Part shown: piece by piece, positions 1-7,003 of the stretch
Layout: each line of letters opens with the position of its first letter
Position numbering within the stretch: the stretch's first letter is position 1
Assembly: GCA_011526275.1 (NCBI GenBank)
Contig: WTJP01000107.1
Span: forward strand, 1 to 11,320
DNA from: Candidatus Arcticimaribacter sp.
GTDB taxonomy: Bacteria > Bacteroidota > Bacteroidia > Flavobacteriales > Flavobacteriaceae
DNA: 11,320 bases
Reading direction: 5' to 3'
Position numbers and translations under genes: made by a program
Notes under the pieces: generated by a model
Told to the model about the DNA's origin: nothing
Seen by the model: the letters and a program-made list of their open reading frames with translations, nothing else
Databases searched by the model: none

Positions 1-502
1 GGGTTTTTAAAATTCCAGCCAATTGTCCTCCACCAGACTGAAGTCCAGAGATAACGTTCTTGGCAGGAGATTGTAAAAGGGTGATAATTTCACCGATGAG
101 TTCTTCACGAGATTTGATCGCCACCAAGGTGTCGATTTGATCGTCCCCAATATAAACTGACTCTTCGATATAAGCCCCTTTTAATACAGGCTTGTCTGAC
201 TTCTTACGGAAGTCTTTGATCAGTTTTGCAGGTCCGTTACCCGATTCAGAAAACATCAAGGAAGTGTTCCCTTTCAATACTTGCGTTAATTCACCGAAGT
301 CTTTGTCGGAAGCTTCCATGGCTTTTTCAAGCAATGTATTCTTCACTACAGAAAGACGAATTCCGGCTTTAAAGCAAGCACGTCTCAGATCAGAGGTAGT
401 CGCAGCGTCTAAACCAGCAATATCTGTTAGATATAAGGTTTTCGCTTCGGCTAGCTCGGCTGTGAGCGTTTCAATTACTTGCGATTTTTCTTCTCTTGTC
501 AT
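1..502 (-). CDS. rplJ: 50S ribosomal protein L10, 3' end missing
   Basis: L10 forms the base of the ribosomal stalk: it binds 23S rRNA through its N-terminal domain and carries L7/L12 dimers on its C-terminal helix, where it helps recruit translation GTPases. Reading the minus strand from the ATG at 500-502 gives 167 open codons. They begin MTREEKSQVIETL and include DLRRACFKAGIRLSVVKNTLL, GNTSLMF and SPAKNVISGL, all typical of Bacteroidetes L10. The frame is still open at base 1 (ending GILKT), and the family is about 172-175 aa, so only a few residues should lie outside the window. It starts 21 nt after rplA and is probably cotranscribed with it. That gap is too short for a separate L10-binding leader, so any autoregulatory site would have to overlap the rplA 3' end. 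The gene is partial because of the window edge, not because it is broken. Confidence 0.96.
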   Translation of the reverse strand, partial: MTREEKSQVIETLTAELAEAKTLYLTDIAGLDAATTSDLRRACFKAGIRLSVVKNTLLEKAMEASDKDFGELTQVLKGNTSLMFSESGNGPAKLIKDFRKKSDKPVLKGAYIEESVYIGDDQIDTLVAIKSREELIGEIITLLQSPAKNVISGLQSGGGQLAGILKT

Positions 503-523
503 TACAAATACGTTTTAAAAATC

Positions 524-1213
524 TTAAGCGATTTTGGTGTCAATTGAAATACTTGGACTCATGGTTGAAGACATAAAAATGCTTTTCACATAAGTTCCTT
601 TCGTGGTCGAAGGCTTGAGTTTTAAGATGGTCTTGAGTAACTCGTCGGCATTGTCACGGATTTTATCTGCATCAAAAGATGCTTTCCCGATCGATGCGTG
701 AACGATTCCTGTCTTGTCCACTTTAAAGTCAATTTTACCTCCTTTAACATCGCTAACAGCTTTCTTAACATCCATAGTAACTGTTCCGGTCTTTGGGTTT
801 GGCATAAGACCACGGGGTCCTAATACTCTACCTAAAGGTCCAAGTTTACCCATTACACTGGGCATAGTAACAATTACATCAACGTCGGTCCAACCGTCTT
901 TGATTTTTTGCAAGTATTCGTCTAGTCCAACATAGTCTGCTCCTGCTTCTTGTGCTTCTGCTTCCTTGTCTGGGGTAACAAGTGCAAGAACGCGAACGTT
1001 CTTCCCTGTACCGTGTGGCAAGGTCACTACACCACGAACCATTTGGTTCGCTTTACGAGGATCTACACCCAATCGAACTGCTAAATCAACCGATGCATCA
1101 AATTTTACATTGGTCAATTCTTTTACCAATGAAGATGCTTCTTCGAGCGAATAGGTTTTCTTTGCGTCCACCTTCGCGCGAGCTTCTTTTTGCTTTTTTG
1201 TAAGTCGTGCCAT
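524..1213 (-). CDS. rplA: 50S ribosomal protein L1
   Basis: L1 binds the mobile L1 stalk of 23S rRNA and helps move deacylated tRNA out of the E site. In many bacteria it also represses translation of its own rplK-rplA message. The protein is 229 aa, the normal length. It carries the L1 signature GPLGRVLGPRGLMPNPKTGT at about residues 125-144 and the conserved C-terminal KGTYVKSIFMSSTMSPSI. The more common STMGPG is STMSPS here. The ATG at 1213 lies 19 nt after the rplK stop, with no hairpin between, so the two are one operon. No strong Shine-Dalgarno sequence is visible, as expected for Bacteroidetes. Identification is secure. Confidence 0.97.
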   Translation of the reverse strand: MARLTKKQKEARAKVDAKKTYSLEEASSLVKELTNVKFDASVDLAVRLGVDPRKANQMVRGVVTLPHGTGKNVRVLALVTPDKEAEAQEAGADYVGLDEYLQKIKDGWTDVDVIVTMPSVMGKLGPLGRVLGPRGLMPNPKTGTVTMDVKKAVSDVKGGKIDFKVDKTGIVHASIGKASFDADKIRDNADELLKTILKLKPSTTKGTYVKSIFMSSTMSPSISIDTKIA

Positions 1214-1232
1214 TTTCTTTTCTGTTTAAAAA

Positions 1233-1670
1233 TTAAAAGGGAGACTCACCTTTAACTGTAAAGCCCATAGAACGAGCAGTTCCAGCTACCATTTTCATTG
1301 CTGATTCTACAGTGAATGCATTTAAATCTTGCATCTTGTCTTCTGCAATGGTGCGTACTTGGTCCCAAGTAACCGAGGCTACTTTGTTTCTATTGGGTTC
1401 TCCAGAGCCTTTTTTAGCTTTGGCTGCTTCCATCAATTGAACGGCCGCCGGAGGTGTCTTAATGACGAAATCAAATGATTTGTCTTTGTATACAGAAATC
1501 ACAACCGGTAATACTTTACCAGCTTTATCTTGAGTTCTAGCATTGAACTGCTTACAAAACTCCATGATGTTGACTCCTGCGGCACCTAGCGCGGGTCCAA
1601 CCGGTGGCGATGGGTTCGCAGCACCTCCCCTAACTTGTAATTTGACTAGCTTGTCTACTTCTTTTGCCAT
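1233..1670 (-). CDS. rplK: 50S ribosomal protein L11
   Basis: L11 sits at the base of the GTPase-associated centre with 23S rRNA helices 43-44. It takes part in factor-dependent GTP hydrolysis and in the stringent response, and it is the target region of thiostrepton. The protein is 145 aa, full length. Its N-terminal domain has the hallmark NPSPPVGPALGAAGVNIMEF (about residues 19-38). The C-terminal rRNA-binding domain has KTPPAA near 71-76 and ends in GTARSMGFTV. It follows nusG after a 67-nt leader that contains an inverted repeat (1690-1719), and it precedes rplA by 19 nt. The leader is the place where L1 autoregulation acts in other bacteria; whether it does so here is inference. Confidence 0.97.
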   Translation of the reverse strand: MAKEVDKLVKLQVRGGAANPSPPVGPALGAAGVNIMEFCKQFNARTQDKAGKVLPVVISVYKDKSFDFVIKTPPAAVQLMEAAKAKKGSGEPNRNKVASVTWDQVRTIAEDKMQDLNAFTVESAMKMVAGTARSMGFTVKGESPF

Positions 1671-1689
1671 TGTTTCAATTTACATTTGC

Positions 1690-1719
1690 GAATTTCCAGA
1701 GTGGAAGCCTAGGAAATTC
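1690..1719 (-). promoter_or_regulatory. Inverted repeat in the rplK leader, candidate L1-binding site
   Basis: Perfect 8-nt arms GAATTTCC (1690-1697) and GGAAATTC (1712-1719) flank a 14-nt centre between nusG and rplK. Two more pairs can form inside if one base is bulged. In the minus-strand RNA an outer TTACA/TGTAA pair could close the structure across an asymmetric internal loop. No T-run follows, so a terminator is unlikely. The position matches the L1 autoregulatory site of the rplK-rplA operon known in other bacteria, but I could not match the L1-binding consensus base by base. Confidence 0.4.
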
Positions 1720-1737
1720 AATTTATATGTGTAACAT

Positions 1738-2289
1738 TTAAATTTTCTCTACTTGCATGTAACTCAATTCCAAAGGTGTTTTTCTTCCGAAAATTTTCAC
1801 CATAACTTGGAGTTTGCGTTTTTCTTCATTGACATGCTCAATGCTTCCTGTAAATCCATTGAAAGGACCATCGACTACTTTGATGCTCTCTCCAACAGTA
1901 TAAGGAATAGCCGCGTGCTCTTTGCTCAATTCCAACTCATCTACTTTCCCGAGTAATCGGTTCACTTCAGATGGACGTAAAGGCACAGGCTCACCTCCTT
2001 TGGTTTCCCCAAGGAATCCAATTACATTGGTAACCGACTTAATCACGTGAGGAATCTCCCCAGATAAATCGGCTTTAATCATGATATAACCAGGGTAATA
2101 GACCTTTTCTTTGTTGATCTTTTTCCCATTGCGAATTTGCACTACTTTTTCAGTAGGCACTAAAATATCTTCGAGGTAACTATCGTATCCTAAACGGCTG
2201 ATTTCAGAAGCAATATAATCTTTGATTTTTGCTTCTTGTCCACTCACAGCGCGAACAACATACCATTTTTTGGAACTCACTTCTGCCAT
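1738..2289 (-). CDS. nusG: Transcription elongation and antitermination factor NusG
   Basis: NusG binds the RNA polymerase clamp through its NGN domain. Through its KOW domain it contacts Rho or ribosomal S10, linking transcription to termination or translation. The protein is 183 aa. It opens with KKWYVVRAVSGQE (NGN domain, about residues 7-105), has the conserved YYPGYIMIK (64-72) and GFLG (91-94), and ends in a KOW domain (about 130-182, beginning VGESIKVVDGPFNGFTG). The ATG at 2287-2289 lies 2 nt after the secE stop, so the pair is translationally close, as in most bacteria. The longer leader to rplK downstream separates it from the ribosomal protein genes. Confidence 0.97.
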   Translation of the reverse strand: MAEVSSKKWYVVRAVSGQEAKIKDYIASEISRLGYDSYLEDILVPTEKVVQIRNGKKINKEKVYYPGYIMIKADLSGEIPHVIKSVTNVIGFLGETKGGEPVPLRPSEVNRLLGKVDELELSKEHAAIPYTVGESIKVVDGPFNGFTGSIEHVNEEKRKLQVMVKIFGRKTPLELSYMQVEKI

Positions 2290-2291
2290 GA

Positions 2292-2489
2292 TTATGCGTT
2301 GATCAAATTAAAATACGCTTGCACAACTCCCGATAAAACGGTATCTGCACCCCAAATGGCCAATGAAAATACAATGGAAAAAACCATAACCACTACGGCC
2401 AAACGTTGCAGTTCTGCACGTGGTGTCCATGATACGTTATTCTTTAATTCTTCGAAAGAATCTTTGATATAGTTAATAATTGCTGCCAT
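2292..2489 (-). CDS. secE: Preprotein translocase subunit SecE
   Basis: SecE is the clamp subunit of the SecYEG channel in the inner membrane. This 65-aa protein has the short Bacteroidetes form: an amphipathic N-terminal helix (IINYIKDSFEEL), then the SecE-type VSWTPRAELQRLAVVV hinge, then one transmembrane helix (about residues 30-58, VVVMVFSIVFSLAIWGAD). It lacks the two extra N-terminal membrane helices of E. coli SecE, which is usual outside the gammaproteobacteria. It begins 19 nt after tRNA-Trp and ends 2 nt before nusG. The tRNA-Trp, secE, nusG order supports both the identity and cotranscription. Confidence 0.95.
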   Translation of the reverse strand: MAAIINYIKDSFEELKNNVSWTPRAELQRLAVVVMVFSIVFSLAIWGADTVLSGVVQAYFNLINA

Positions 2490-2508
2490 CTGTCTTAATT
2501 ATAATCTG

Positions 2509-2581
2509 CACGGGTTGAGAGGCTCGAACTCCCGACACCTGGTTTTGGAGACCAGTGCTCTACCAACTGAGCTAAACCCGT
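2509..2581 (-). tRNA. tRNA-Trp (anticodon CCA)
   Basis: The minus strand folds into a complete cloverleaf. The acceptor stem is ACGGGTT/AACCCGT, the D arm GCTC-GAGC, and the anticodon stem CTGGT/ACCAG with loop CTCCAAA, giving anticodon CCA. The T arm is GGGAG TTCGAGC CTCTC. The discriminator base is G, as expected for tRNA-Trp, and the terminal CCA is not encoded. It lies between tuf and secE, a common bacterial arrangement, and is probably processed from their shared transcript. Confidence 0.97.
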
Positions 2582-2596
2582 TTTTATTTGACACAA

Positions 2597-2623
2597 AAGG
2601 CATCCGCCGTTGGCGGACACCTT
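2597..2623 (-). terminator. GC-rich hairpin between tuf and tRNA-Trp
   Basis: A 12-bp stem (2597-2608 with 2612-2623) closes a 3-nt loop and is perfect apart from two G-U pairs in the minus-strand RNA. The stem core is TCCGCC/GGCGGA. The run after it on the minus strand is only TTTTG, so it may be a leaky terminator or an RNA processing and stability element that lowers tRNA-Trp-secE transcription relative to tuf. It is the strongest structure in the tuf-tRNA gap. Confidence 0.6.
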
Positions 2624-2649
2624 AAGGTCAATTATTCCATGTATATGGT

Positions 2650-3837
2650 TTAGTCTAACAACTCAGTTACCTGACCTGCACCTACTGTTCTACCTCCTTC
2701 ACGGATCGCAAAACGTAGTCCAACGCTCAATGCAATTGGAGAGATCAAATCAACAGTAATTGTTAAGTTATCACCAGGCATTACCATTTCTACTCCGTCA
2801 GGAAGGTTGATGTTTCCTGTTACGTCAGTTGTACGTACGTAGAACTGTGGACGGTAGTTGTTGTGGAATGGTGTGTGACGACCACCTTCTTCTTTTTTCA
2901 AGATATACACCTCAGCTTTGAATTTAGCGTGAGGAGTTACAGAACCTGGCTTACAGATTACCATACCACGTTTGATATCGGTTTTTTCAATACCACGTAA
3001 TAAGATACCTACGTTATCTCCAGCTTCACCACGGTCTAAGATTTTTCTAAACATCTCAACTCCTGTTACAGTAGAAGAAAGTTTTTCAGCTCCCATTCCG
3101 ATGATATCTACAGCATCACCTGTGTTGAATACTCCAGTCTCGATACGACCAGTAGCAACAGTACCACGACCAGTGATCGAGAATACATCTTCAACAGGCA
3201 TCAAAGCATCTTTGTCAACGTCACGCTTTGGTAACTCGATCCAAGCATCAACTTCTGCCATTAAGTTCATTACAGTGTCAACCCACTTCCCTTCTCCGTT
3301 CAATGCTCCAAGAGCAGAACCAAGAACAACAGGAGTGTTGTCACCGTCATAGTCGTAGAAAGAAAGTAATTCACGTACTTCCATTTCAACCAACTCTAAT
3401 AATTCTTCATCGTCAACCATATCGGCTTTGTTCAAGAAAACAACGATACGTGGTACACCTACCTGACGTCCTAAAAGGATGTGCTCACGTGTTTGTGGCA
3501 TTGGTCCATCAGTTGCAGCAACAACCAAGATTGCACCGTCCATTTGAGCAGCACCAGTAACCATGTTCTTTACGTAATCCGCGTGACCAGGACAGTCAAC
3601 GTGAGCGTAGTGACGGTTTTCCGTTTGGTACTCTACGTGAGAAGTGTTAATCGTAATTCCACGCTCTTTTTCTTCAGGAGCGTTGTCAATTTGATCGAAG
3701 CTACGTGCTTCTGAGTGTCCAGCGTCTGCCAATACTTTTGTAATTGCAGCAGTTAACGTGGTCTTACCGTGATCAACGTGGCCAATAGTTCCAATATTTA
3801 AGTGGGGTTTTGACCGGTCAAATGTTTCTTTAGCCAT
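2650..3837 (-). CDS. tuf: Elongation factor Tu
   Basis: EF-Tu is the GTPase that delivers aminoacyl-tRNA to the ribosomal A site. The protein is 395 aa, full length. The G domain shows the P-loop GHVDHGKT (19-26), switch I RGITI (59-63), DCPGH (81-85, containing the catalytic His85), NKAD (136-139) and SAL (174-176). Domains 2 and 3 follow, with FSITGRGTVATGRIE and the C-terminal IREGGRTVGAGQVTELLD. It is followed by a hairpin, then tRNA-Trp and secE. Its own upstream region has a TAAATTTG -7 motif, so it is probably the first gene of its transcript. In many bacteria tRNA-Gly and tRNA-Thr lie just upstream; here they are about 7.3 kb away. Confidence 0.98.
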   Translation of the reverse strand: MAKETFDRSKPHLNIGTIGHVDHGKTTLTAAITKVLADAGHSEARSFDQIDNAPEEKERGITINTSHVEYQTENRHYAHVDCPGHADYVKNMVTGAAQMDGAILVVAATDGPMPQTREHILLGRQVGVPRIVVFLNKADMVDDEELLELVEMEVRELLSFYDYDGDNTPVVLGSALGALNGEGKWVDTVMNLMAEVDAWIELPKRDVDKDALMPVEDVFSITGRGTVATGRIETGVFNTGDAVDIIGMGAEKLSSTVTGVEMFRKILDRGEAGDNVGILLRGIEKTDIKRGMVICKPGSVTPHAKFKAEVYILKKEEGGRHTPFHNNYRPQFYVRTTDVTGNINLPDGVEMVMPGDNLTITVDLISPIALSVGLRFAIREGGRTVGAGQVTELLD

Positions 3838-3870
3838 AATACAGGTTTTTCTTTAGTGTTTTAAGAGGTG

Positions 3871-3878
3871 CAAATTTA
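3871..3878 (-). promoter_or_regulatory. Candidate tuf promoter, -7 motif TAAATTTG
   Basis: On the minus strand TAAATTTG matches the Bacteroidetes -7 consensus TAnnTTTG exactly and lies about 33 nt before the tuf ATG. The sequence upstream is very A/T-rich. No clear TTG at -33 is seen at the usual spacing, so the call rests on one element plus the need for a new promoter now that the tRNA genes are distant. Confidence 0.5.
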
Positions 3879-3960
3879 TAAATTTTTATGATTAACTTGT
3901 TATAAACGAGAAACTTTTTAAAGTTTTTTTTGCCGCTTAAATTTCACACCAACAAAGGGG

Positions 3961-3980
3961 TCGAAATCATTCGATTTCAA
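3961..3980 (-). other. Weak hairpin after the vWA gene
   Basis: The arms GAAATC (3963-3968) and GATTTC (3973-3978) flank a 4-nt loop just after the vWA stop, extendable to 8 bp with one G-U pair on the minus strand. No T-run follows, so this may be a weak 3'-end structure of the hydrolase-MoxR-vWA transcript rather than a standard terminator. An A/T-only inverted repeat (AAACTTT/AAAGTTT, about 3911-3926) lies further on toward tuf. Confidence 0.3.
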
Positions 3981-3987
3981 GAAAATA

Positions 3988-5316
3988 CTAGCCCTTGTTT
4001 TTTTTGTTTTTATTCATGTTGAGTACAGCCCGTTCTATTCCGGCGGGGGTGAGCTGCTCCATGGGAATCAATTGCTTGATGATTTGAATGGTTAAGGTGT
4101 GTTCCCAGAACTTCAACGGCTCAGGATTTAACCAGGCGCATTTGGAGAAATGTTTGGTCATTTCGGTGTAGGTATGCATGCTTTGATTGCTCAATTCATA
4201 GGGTGCCATGGCGGCGTCTCCCACGAAAAACACATGGTAATTTGGACTCTTGGAAAGAATGCGTTCAATGGGCACACGCTTGCGGCGTTGTGGATCACTG
4301 TACACTTGCCCATAGATGGTGTTGTGGAAATAATAGGTTTCCAAATCGTGAGCAAAACGCGTTTTCATCTTTCTAAACAAGGTTTGAACCGCTTTGATGT
4401 AAGGATGCATTGAATAGCCCCCGTTATCGATAAAGAGTAAGACTTGCAACTTCTCATCGGTTTCGTTCTTGATTTCGGGTAAGAAAAGTCCACCGCGTTC
4501 TAGTCCGCGATCGATGGTTTCTTTCACATCTAGGGTTTCTTGTGCCGACTCTTCCATGATTCCTTTTAATGAAGCCAAAGCAGCATCGATGTTGTTGTCG
4601 TTCAAAATCGCATCGAGATCAACCGGAAAGAAGTTGGCGTCGCCCATGACTTTGCGGGCCATTTTACCTCCACCACTACCGCCCACGCGTATGCCATCTT
4701 TGGCTGCACCACCGTGGCCATATGGGGAAATTCCACCAGTACCTACCCAATGGCTCCCGCCGCTGTGCTCGCGGTTTTGTTGTTTCATGACTTCCTCCAT
4801 ACGCTGCAGCAACTCTTCCAGGCTTAAATCCGAATAATCGGCCATGCGGTCGAGCGGACGTCGTTCCCCGTTCTCTTCTTCGTTTTGAGCATCTTTATCT
4901 TCCAAATCCCCGCTGTCTTTTTCCCAAAGTTCTCTCCCATCAATCACCTTTTTAATGTCGTAATGGGTCAAGTGAACTTCATCCAAGAAAAGGTTAGCTA
5001 AGTCCTTACGGGTCATCTCTTCATCCAAACGGCCAGCATTTTGTTCCTTCCACTGCTGAAAGGTTTGGGAACGCAAGACGGCATCGTGCAATTGTTCTCC
5101 GTTGCGGATATCAATGGACAAGAAGTAATCGTAAAACGCACGCGTGTAGGGTCCCATCAACTCTGGACTCTTTACAATAAAGGTGCGTAAAACGTTGTAC
5201 AAATCCCCAATGGTTTTCACCAACTCCCGGTCGATTGCTTTTTGCAACAACAAGAGGGTGCGAACATCTACCTTGAGATGAAATGCTTTAAACCGTTCGG
5301 GAAGGGTGGTAAACAT
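3988..5316 (-). CDS. CoxE-type von Willebrand factor A domain protein, MoxR partner
   Basis: This 442-aa protein belongs to the vWA family that accompanies MoxR ATPases. There is no signal peptide or membrane segment, so it should be cytoplasmic. The N-terminal half (1-130) is helical. Residues about 133-160 are highly charged, and 163-183 look like a short coiled coil. A family-typical glycine-rich motif follows (VGTGGISPYGHGG, 191-203, then GIRVGG). The vWA domain covers about 288-400, with the metal site at LLFIDNGGYSM (293-303) and FFVGDAAMAPYEL (363-374 region). The metal motif is D-N-G-G-Y-S, not the classical DxSxS. The tail is lysine- and asparagine-rich (NMNKNKKNKG). The gene follows the MoxR gene by 6 nt. 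By family knowledge the pair remodels or loads cofactor into a client protein; the client here is unknown, and no CO dehydrogenase or methanol dehydrogenase genes lie nearby. Confidence 0.85.
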   Translation of the reverse strand: MFTTLPERFKAFHLKVDVRTLLLLQKAIDRELVKTIGDLYNVLRTFIVKSPELMGPYTRAFYDYFLSIDIRNGEQLHDAVLRSQTFQQWKEQNAGRLDEEMTRKDLANLFLDEVHLTHYDIKKVIDGRELWEKDSGDLEDKDAQNEEENGERRPLDRMADYSDLSLEELLQRMEEVMKQQNREHSGGSHWVGTGGISPYGHGGAAKDGIRVGGSGGGKMARKVMGDANFFPVDLDAILNDNNIDAALASLKGIMEESAQETLDVKETIDRGLERGGLFLPEIKNETDEKLQVLLFIDNGGYSMHPYIKAVQTLFRKMKTRFAHDLETYYFHNTIYGQVYSDPQRRKRVPIERILSKSPNYHVFFVGDAAMAPYELSNQSMHTYTEMTKHFSKCAWLNPEPLKFWEHTLTIQIIKQLIPMEQLTPAGIERAVLNMNKNKKNKG

Positions 5317-5322
5317 GCTGAA

Positions 5323-6237
5323 TTAATTTAATGAAGTGCCCATAGGGGGTTTTCCACCGCCAAGGGCGAGTTGTCGTTGTACTTTTTCAAAATCGGCCTG
5401 CGTTTTAATCAAAGTACCCAAACCGTCGAGTGCATTGAGCTTGTCGATTGCTTCTTTTGAACTAAAGGTCTTGATGTATTTCAGCCAATTTAGTAATTCT
5501 CTTGTGGTGGGGGCACGCTCTAATCCTATTTTGCGCAGCTGATAAAAAATATCCAAGGCTGTATCGACAATTTTATCACTCACTTTTGGGTGGTGCTTTT
5601 GGATAATGTCGCGCATTTTGTCGGCCTCAGGGAATTGGATGTAATGATAAATACAACGTCCTTTAAAAGCCGTGGGGAGTTCTTGCTCGCGGTTCGAGGT
5701 AATCACTATGGCAGGCATGTTTTCTTCCGACACCTCAATGACTTCTCCCGATTCTGGCATCACAAATTTTCGGTGACTCAAGGCATAGAGTAAATCGTTG
5801 GGGAACTCACGTGGTGCCTTGTCAATTTCATCGATCAACAAAACTGAATTGGGAGCACTAAAGGCTTTGGCAGCGGGTCCCTTTACGACATAATCCCCCA
5901 GCTTCTCGGTATCGCGACCAGCGGTAGACATTTTGGCTTCCAATCCCTTTTCCTCGCGTTGTGCATTGAGGATTTCAATTTGGGAGTCACGCAAGTATTT
6001 TACATGATCGAACTTGGCTACAAACTGCTCTACATTACTCTTTGATCCTGCTGGGTAAACAAATAGCTCAAGGCCCTGTGCTTTGGCATATTGTAAGGGA
6101 AGTTCTGTTTTCCCTGTACCGGGCTCCCCTTCAATGAGCAAGGGCATGCCCAAGGTTCTTGAAATATGAAATGCTTGTGCTAACTCACTGTCGCACAAAT
6201 AATGGTCTGATCCTTCCCAATAGCTCTTTTCTGCCAT
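5323..6237 (-). CDS. MoxR-family AAA+ ATPase
   Basis: MoxR proteins are ring-forming AAA+ ATPases that act as chaperones with vWA partners. This 304-aa protein has Walker A GEPGTGKT (37-44), Walker B LLIDEIDK (133-140), sensor 1 VITSN (178-182), a likely arginine finger in FKGRCIYHY (R194), and sensor 2 in TTRELLNW (244-251, Arg246). All key ATPase residues look intact. The C-terminal tail is glycine- and proline-rich (GGGKPPMG). The gene starts 2 nt after the hydrolase stop and ends 6 nt before the vWA gene, which strongly suggests cotranslation and a working complex with the vWA protein. The substrate cannot be read from the sequence. Confidence 0.92.
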   Translation of the reverse strand: MAEKSYWEGSDHYLCDSELAQAFHISRTLGMPLLIEGEPGTGKTELPLQYAKAQGLELFVYPAGSKSNVEQFVAKFDHVKYLRDSQIEILNAQREEKGLEAKMSTAGRDTEKLGDYVVKGPAAKAFSAPNSVLLIDEIDKAPREFPNDLLYALSHRKFVMPESGEVIEVSEENMPAIVITSNREQELPTAFKGRCIYHYIQFPEADKMRDIIQKHHPKVSDKIVDTALDIFYQLRKIGLERAPTTRELLNWLKYIKTFSSKEAIDKLNALDGLGTLIKTQADFEKVQRQLALGGGKPPMGTSLN

Positions 6238-6239
6238 GT

Positions 6240-6902
6240 TTATTTTTTTATGTAGTGTTCAAATAGTTGTTGTAGGTGTTCTCGATCGATGCGATGGGTT
6301 CCTGCGTAAGGTAGATTTTTAGTTTGCAGTTGGTTCTTCTCAATTACTGCTTCTACCATGGCTATGCGTTTCTCGGTTAAGAATTGATCTTCGGTGCCGT
6401 AGGTAAATAAAATCTCCAGCTCATCGAAATTGGTTGCGCCTTCTTTTATCGGGATATCTTCCGGAATCCAGCAAGCATAGGGAATCAAAAAATCTGCCTC
6501 TACCTTGCTGTGGTGTAACCAACGAAAAGCGGTGGTTCCTCCTTGTGAAAAAGCTAATATGGATTTGACACAAGCCGCAGGAAGTTGGGCAGTAAACGAT
6601 GAATAAAGTCCCGATAGGTATTGACTAAAGTCATCAATCTCAGTTAAGCGATCTCTTTTGGTCATCCAAGAAGCTACTACTGGACCTCCAAAATCTTTTT
6701 CATAAAAACGCATTAAGGCTTCAGGGGCCACCACAAAGTGCTCCTTGGGATCAAAATCTTTGAATTTGTACAGCATTTGCTCACACAACATTTTACTGCC
6801 ATGCAACGCGAACCAAAAATATTTGGTGGAAGCACTCAATTCCCCAAAGGTGGAATAACGGGCAGTTTTGGCTGTGGTAAAATACTGCGTTTTAATCTCC
6901 AT
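6240..6902 (-). CDS. Alpha/beta hydrolase, probable esterase
   Basis: This 220-aa cytoplasmic protein looks like a small serine esterase of the phospholipase/carboxylesterase type. FALHGSKM (31-38) should form the oxyanion hole. The nucleophile elbow is AFSQGG (117-122) with Ser119, so the usual first glycine of GxSxG is alanine. Candidate acid and base are Asp172 in YGTEDQF and His203 in AGTHRID, giving a complete Ser-Asp-His triad in the expected order. No signal peptide is present. It is the first gene of the hydrolase-MoxR-vWA operon, 2 nt before MoxR. The substrate is unknown. The operon position raises the idea that it works with, or is matured by, the MoxR/vWA pair, but this is inference. 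Confidence 0.8.
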   Translation of the reverse strand: MEIKTQYFTTAKTARYSTFGELSASTKYFWFALHGSKMLCEQMLYKFKDFDPKEHFVVAPEALMRFYEKDFGGPVVASWMTKRDRLTEIDDFSQYLSGLYSSFTAQLPAACVKSILAFSQGGTTAFRWLHHSKVEADFLIPYACWIPEDIPIKEGATNFDELEILFTYGTEDQFLTEKRIAMVEAVIEKNQLQTKNLPYAGTHRIDREHLQQLFEHYIKK

Positions 6903-6944
6903 GGATAAAAACTAAAATCTAGTTCGCTTTTTTAATTAGGGACT

Positions 6945-6952
6945 AAATATAA
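6945..6952 (-). promoter_or_regulatory. Candidate -7 element for the hydrolase operon
   Basis: The minus strand reads TATATTTA about 42 nt before the hydrolase ATG, one base off TAnnTTTG. It sits in the 101-nt divergent intergenic region (6903-7003). No -33 TTG is seen at the usual spacing, so support is weak. Confidence 0.3.
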
Positions 6953-6965
6953 AATTTAATACTGT

Positions 6966-6973
6966 TATCTTCG
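6966..6973 (+). promoter_or_regulatory. Candidate -7 element for the crotonase-thioesterase pair
   Basis: TATCTTCG differs from TAnnTTTG by one base and lies about 30 nt before the ATG at 7004, within an A/T-rich tract. The A-rich stretch right before the start codon (AAATAAAAAAG) fits Bacteroidetes translation initiation without a Shine-Dalgarno sequence. There is no clear -33 element. Confidence 0.35.
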
Positions 6974-7003
6974 TGTTTATTGAATCATATTTAAATAAAA
7001 AAG

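Noticed and set aside
192..518. Plus-strand open frame of 108 codons
   Set aside because: It lies antisense to rplJ, whose minus-strand reading is a clear L10 protein. The plus-strand translation has no recognisable features.
3911..3926. A/T-only inverted repeat AAACTTT/AAAGTTT followed by T-run on the plus strand
   Set aside because: No gene on the plus strand ends here, and a stem with almost no G-C pairs is a poor terminator. It may simply be A/T-rich DNA upstream of the tuf promoter.
4469..4837. Plus-strand open frame of 122 codons
   Set aside because: Antisense to the vWA gene. The proline- and serine-rich translation is what the complementary strand of the glycine-rich region would give.
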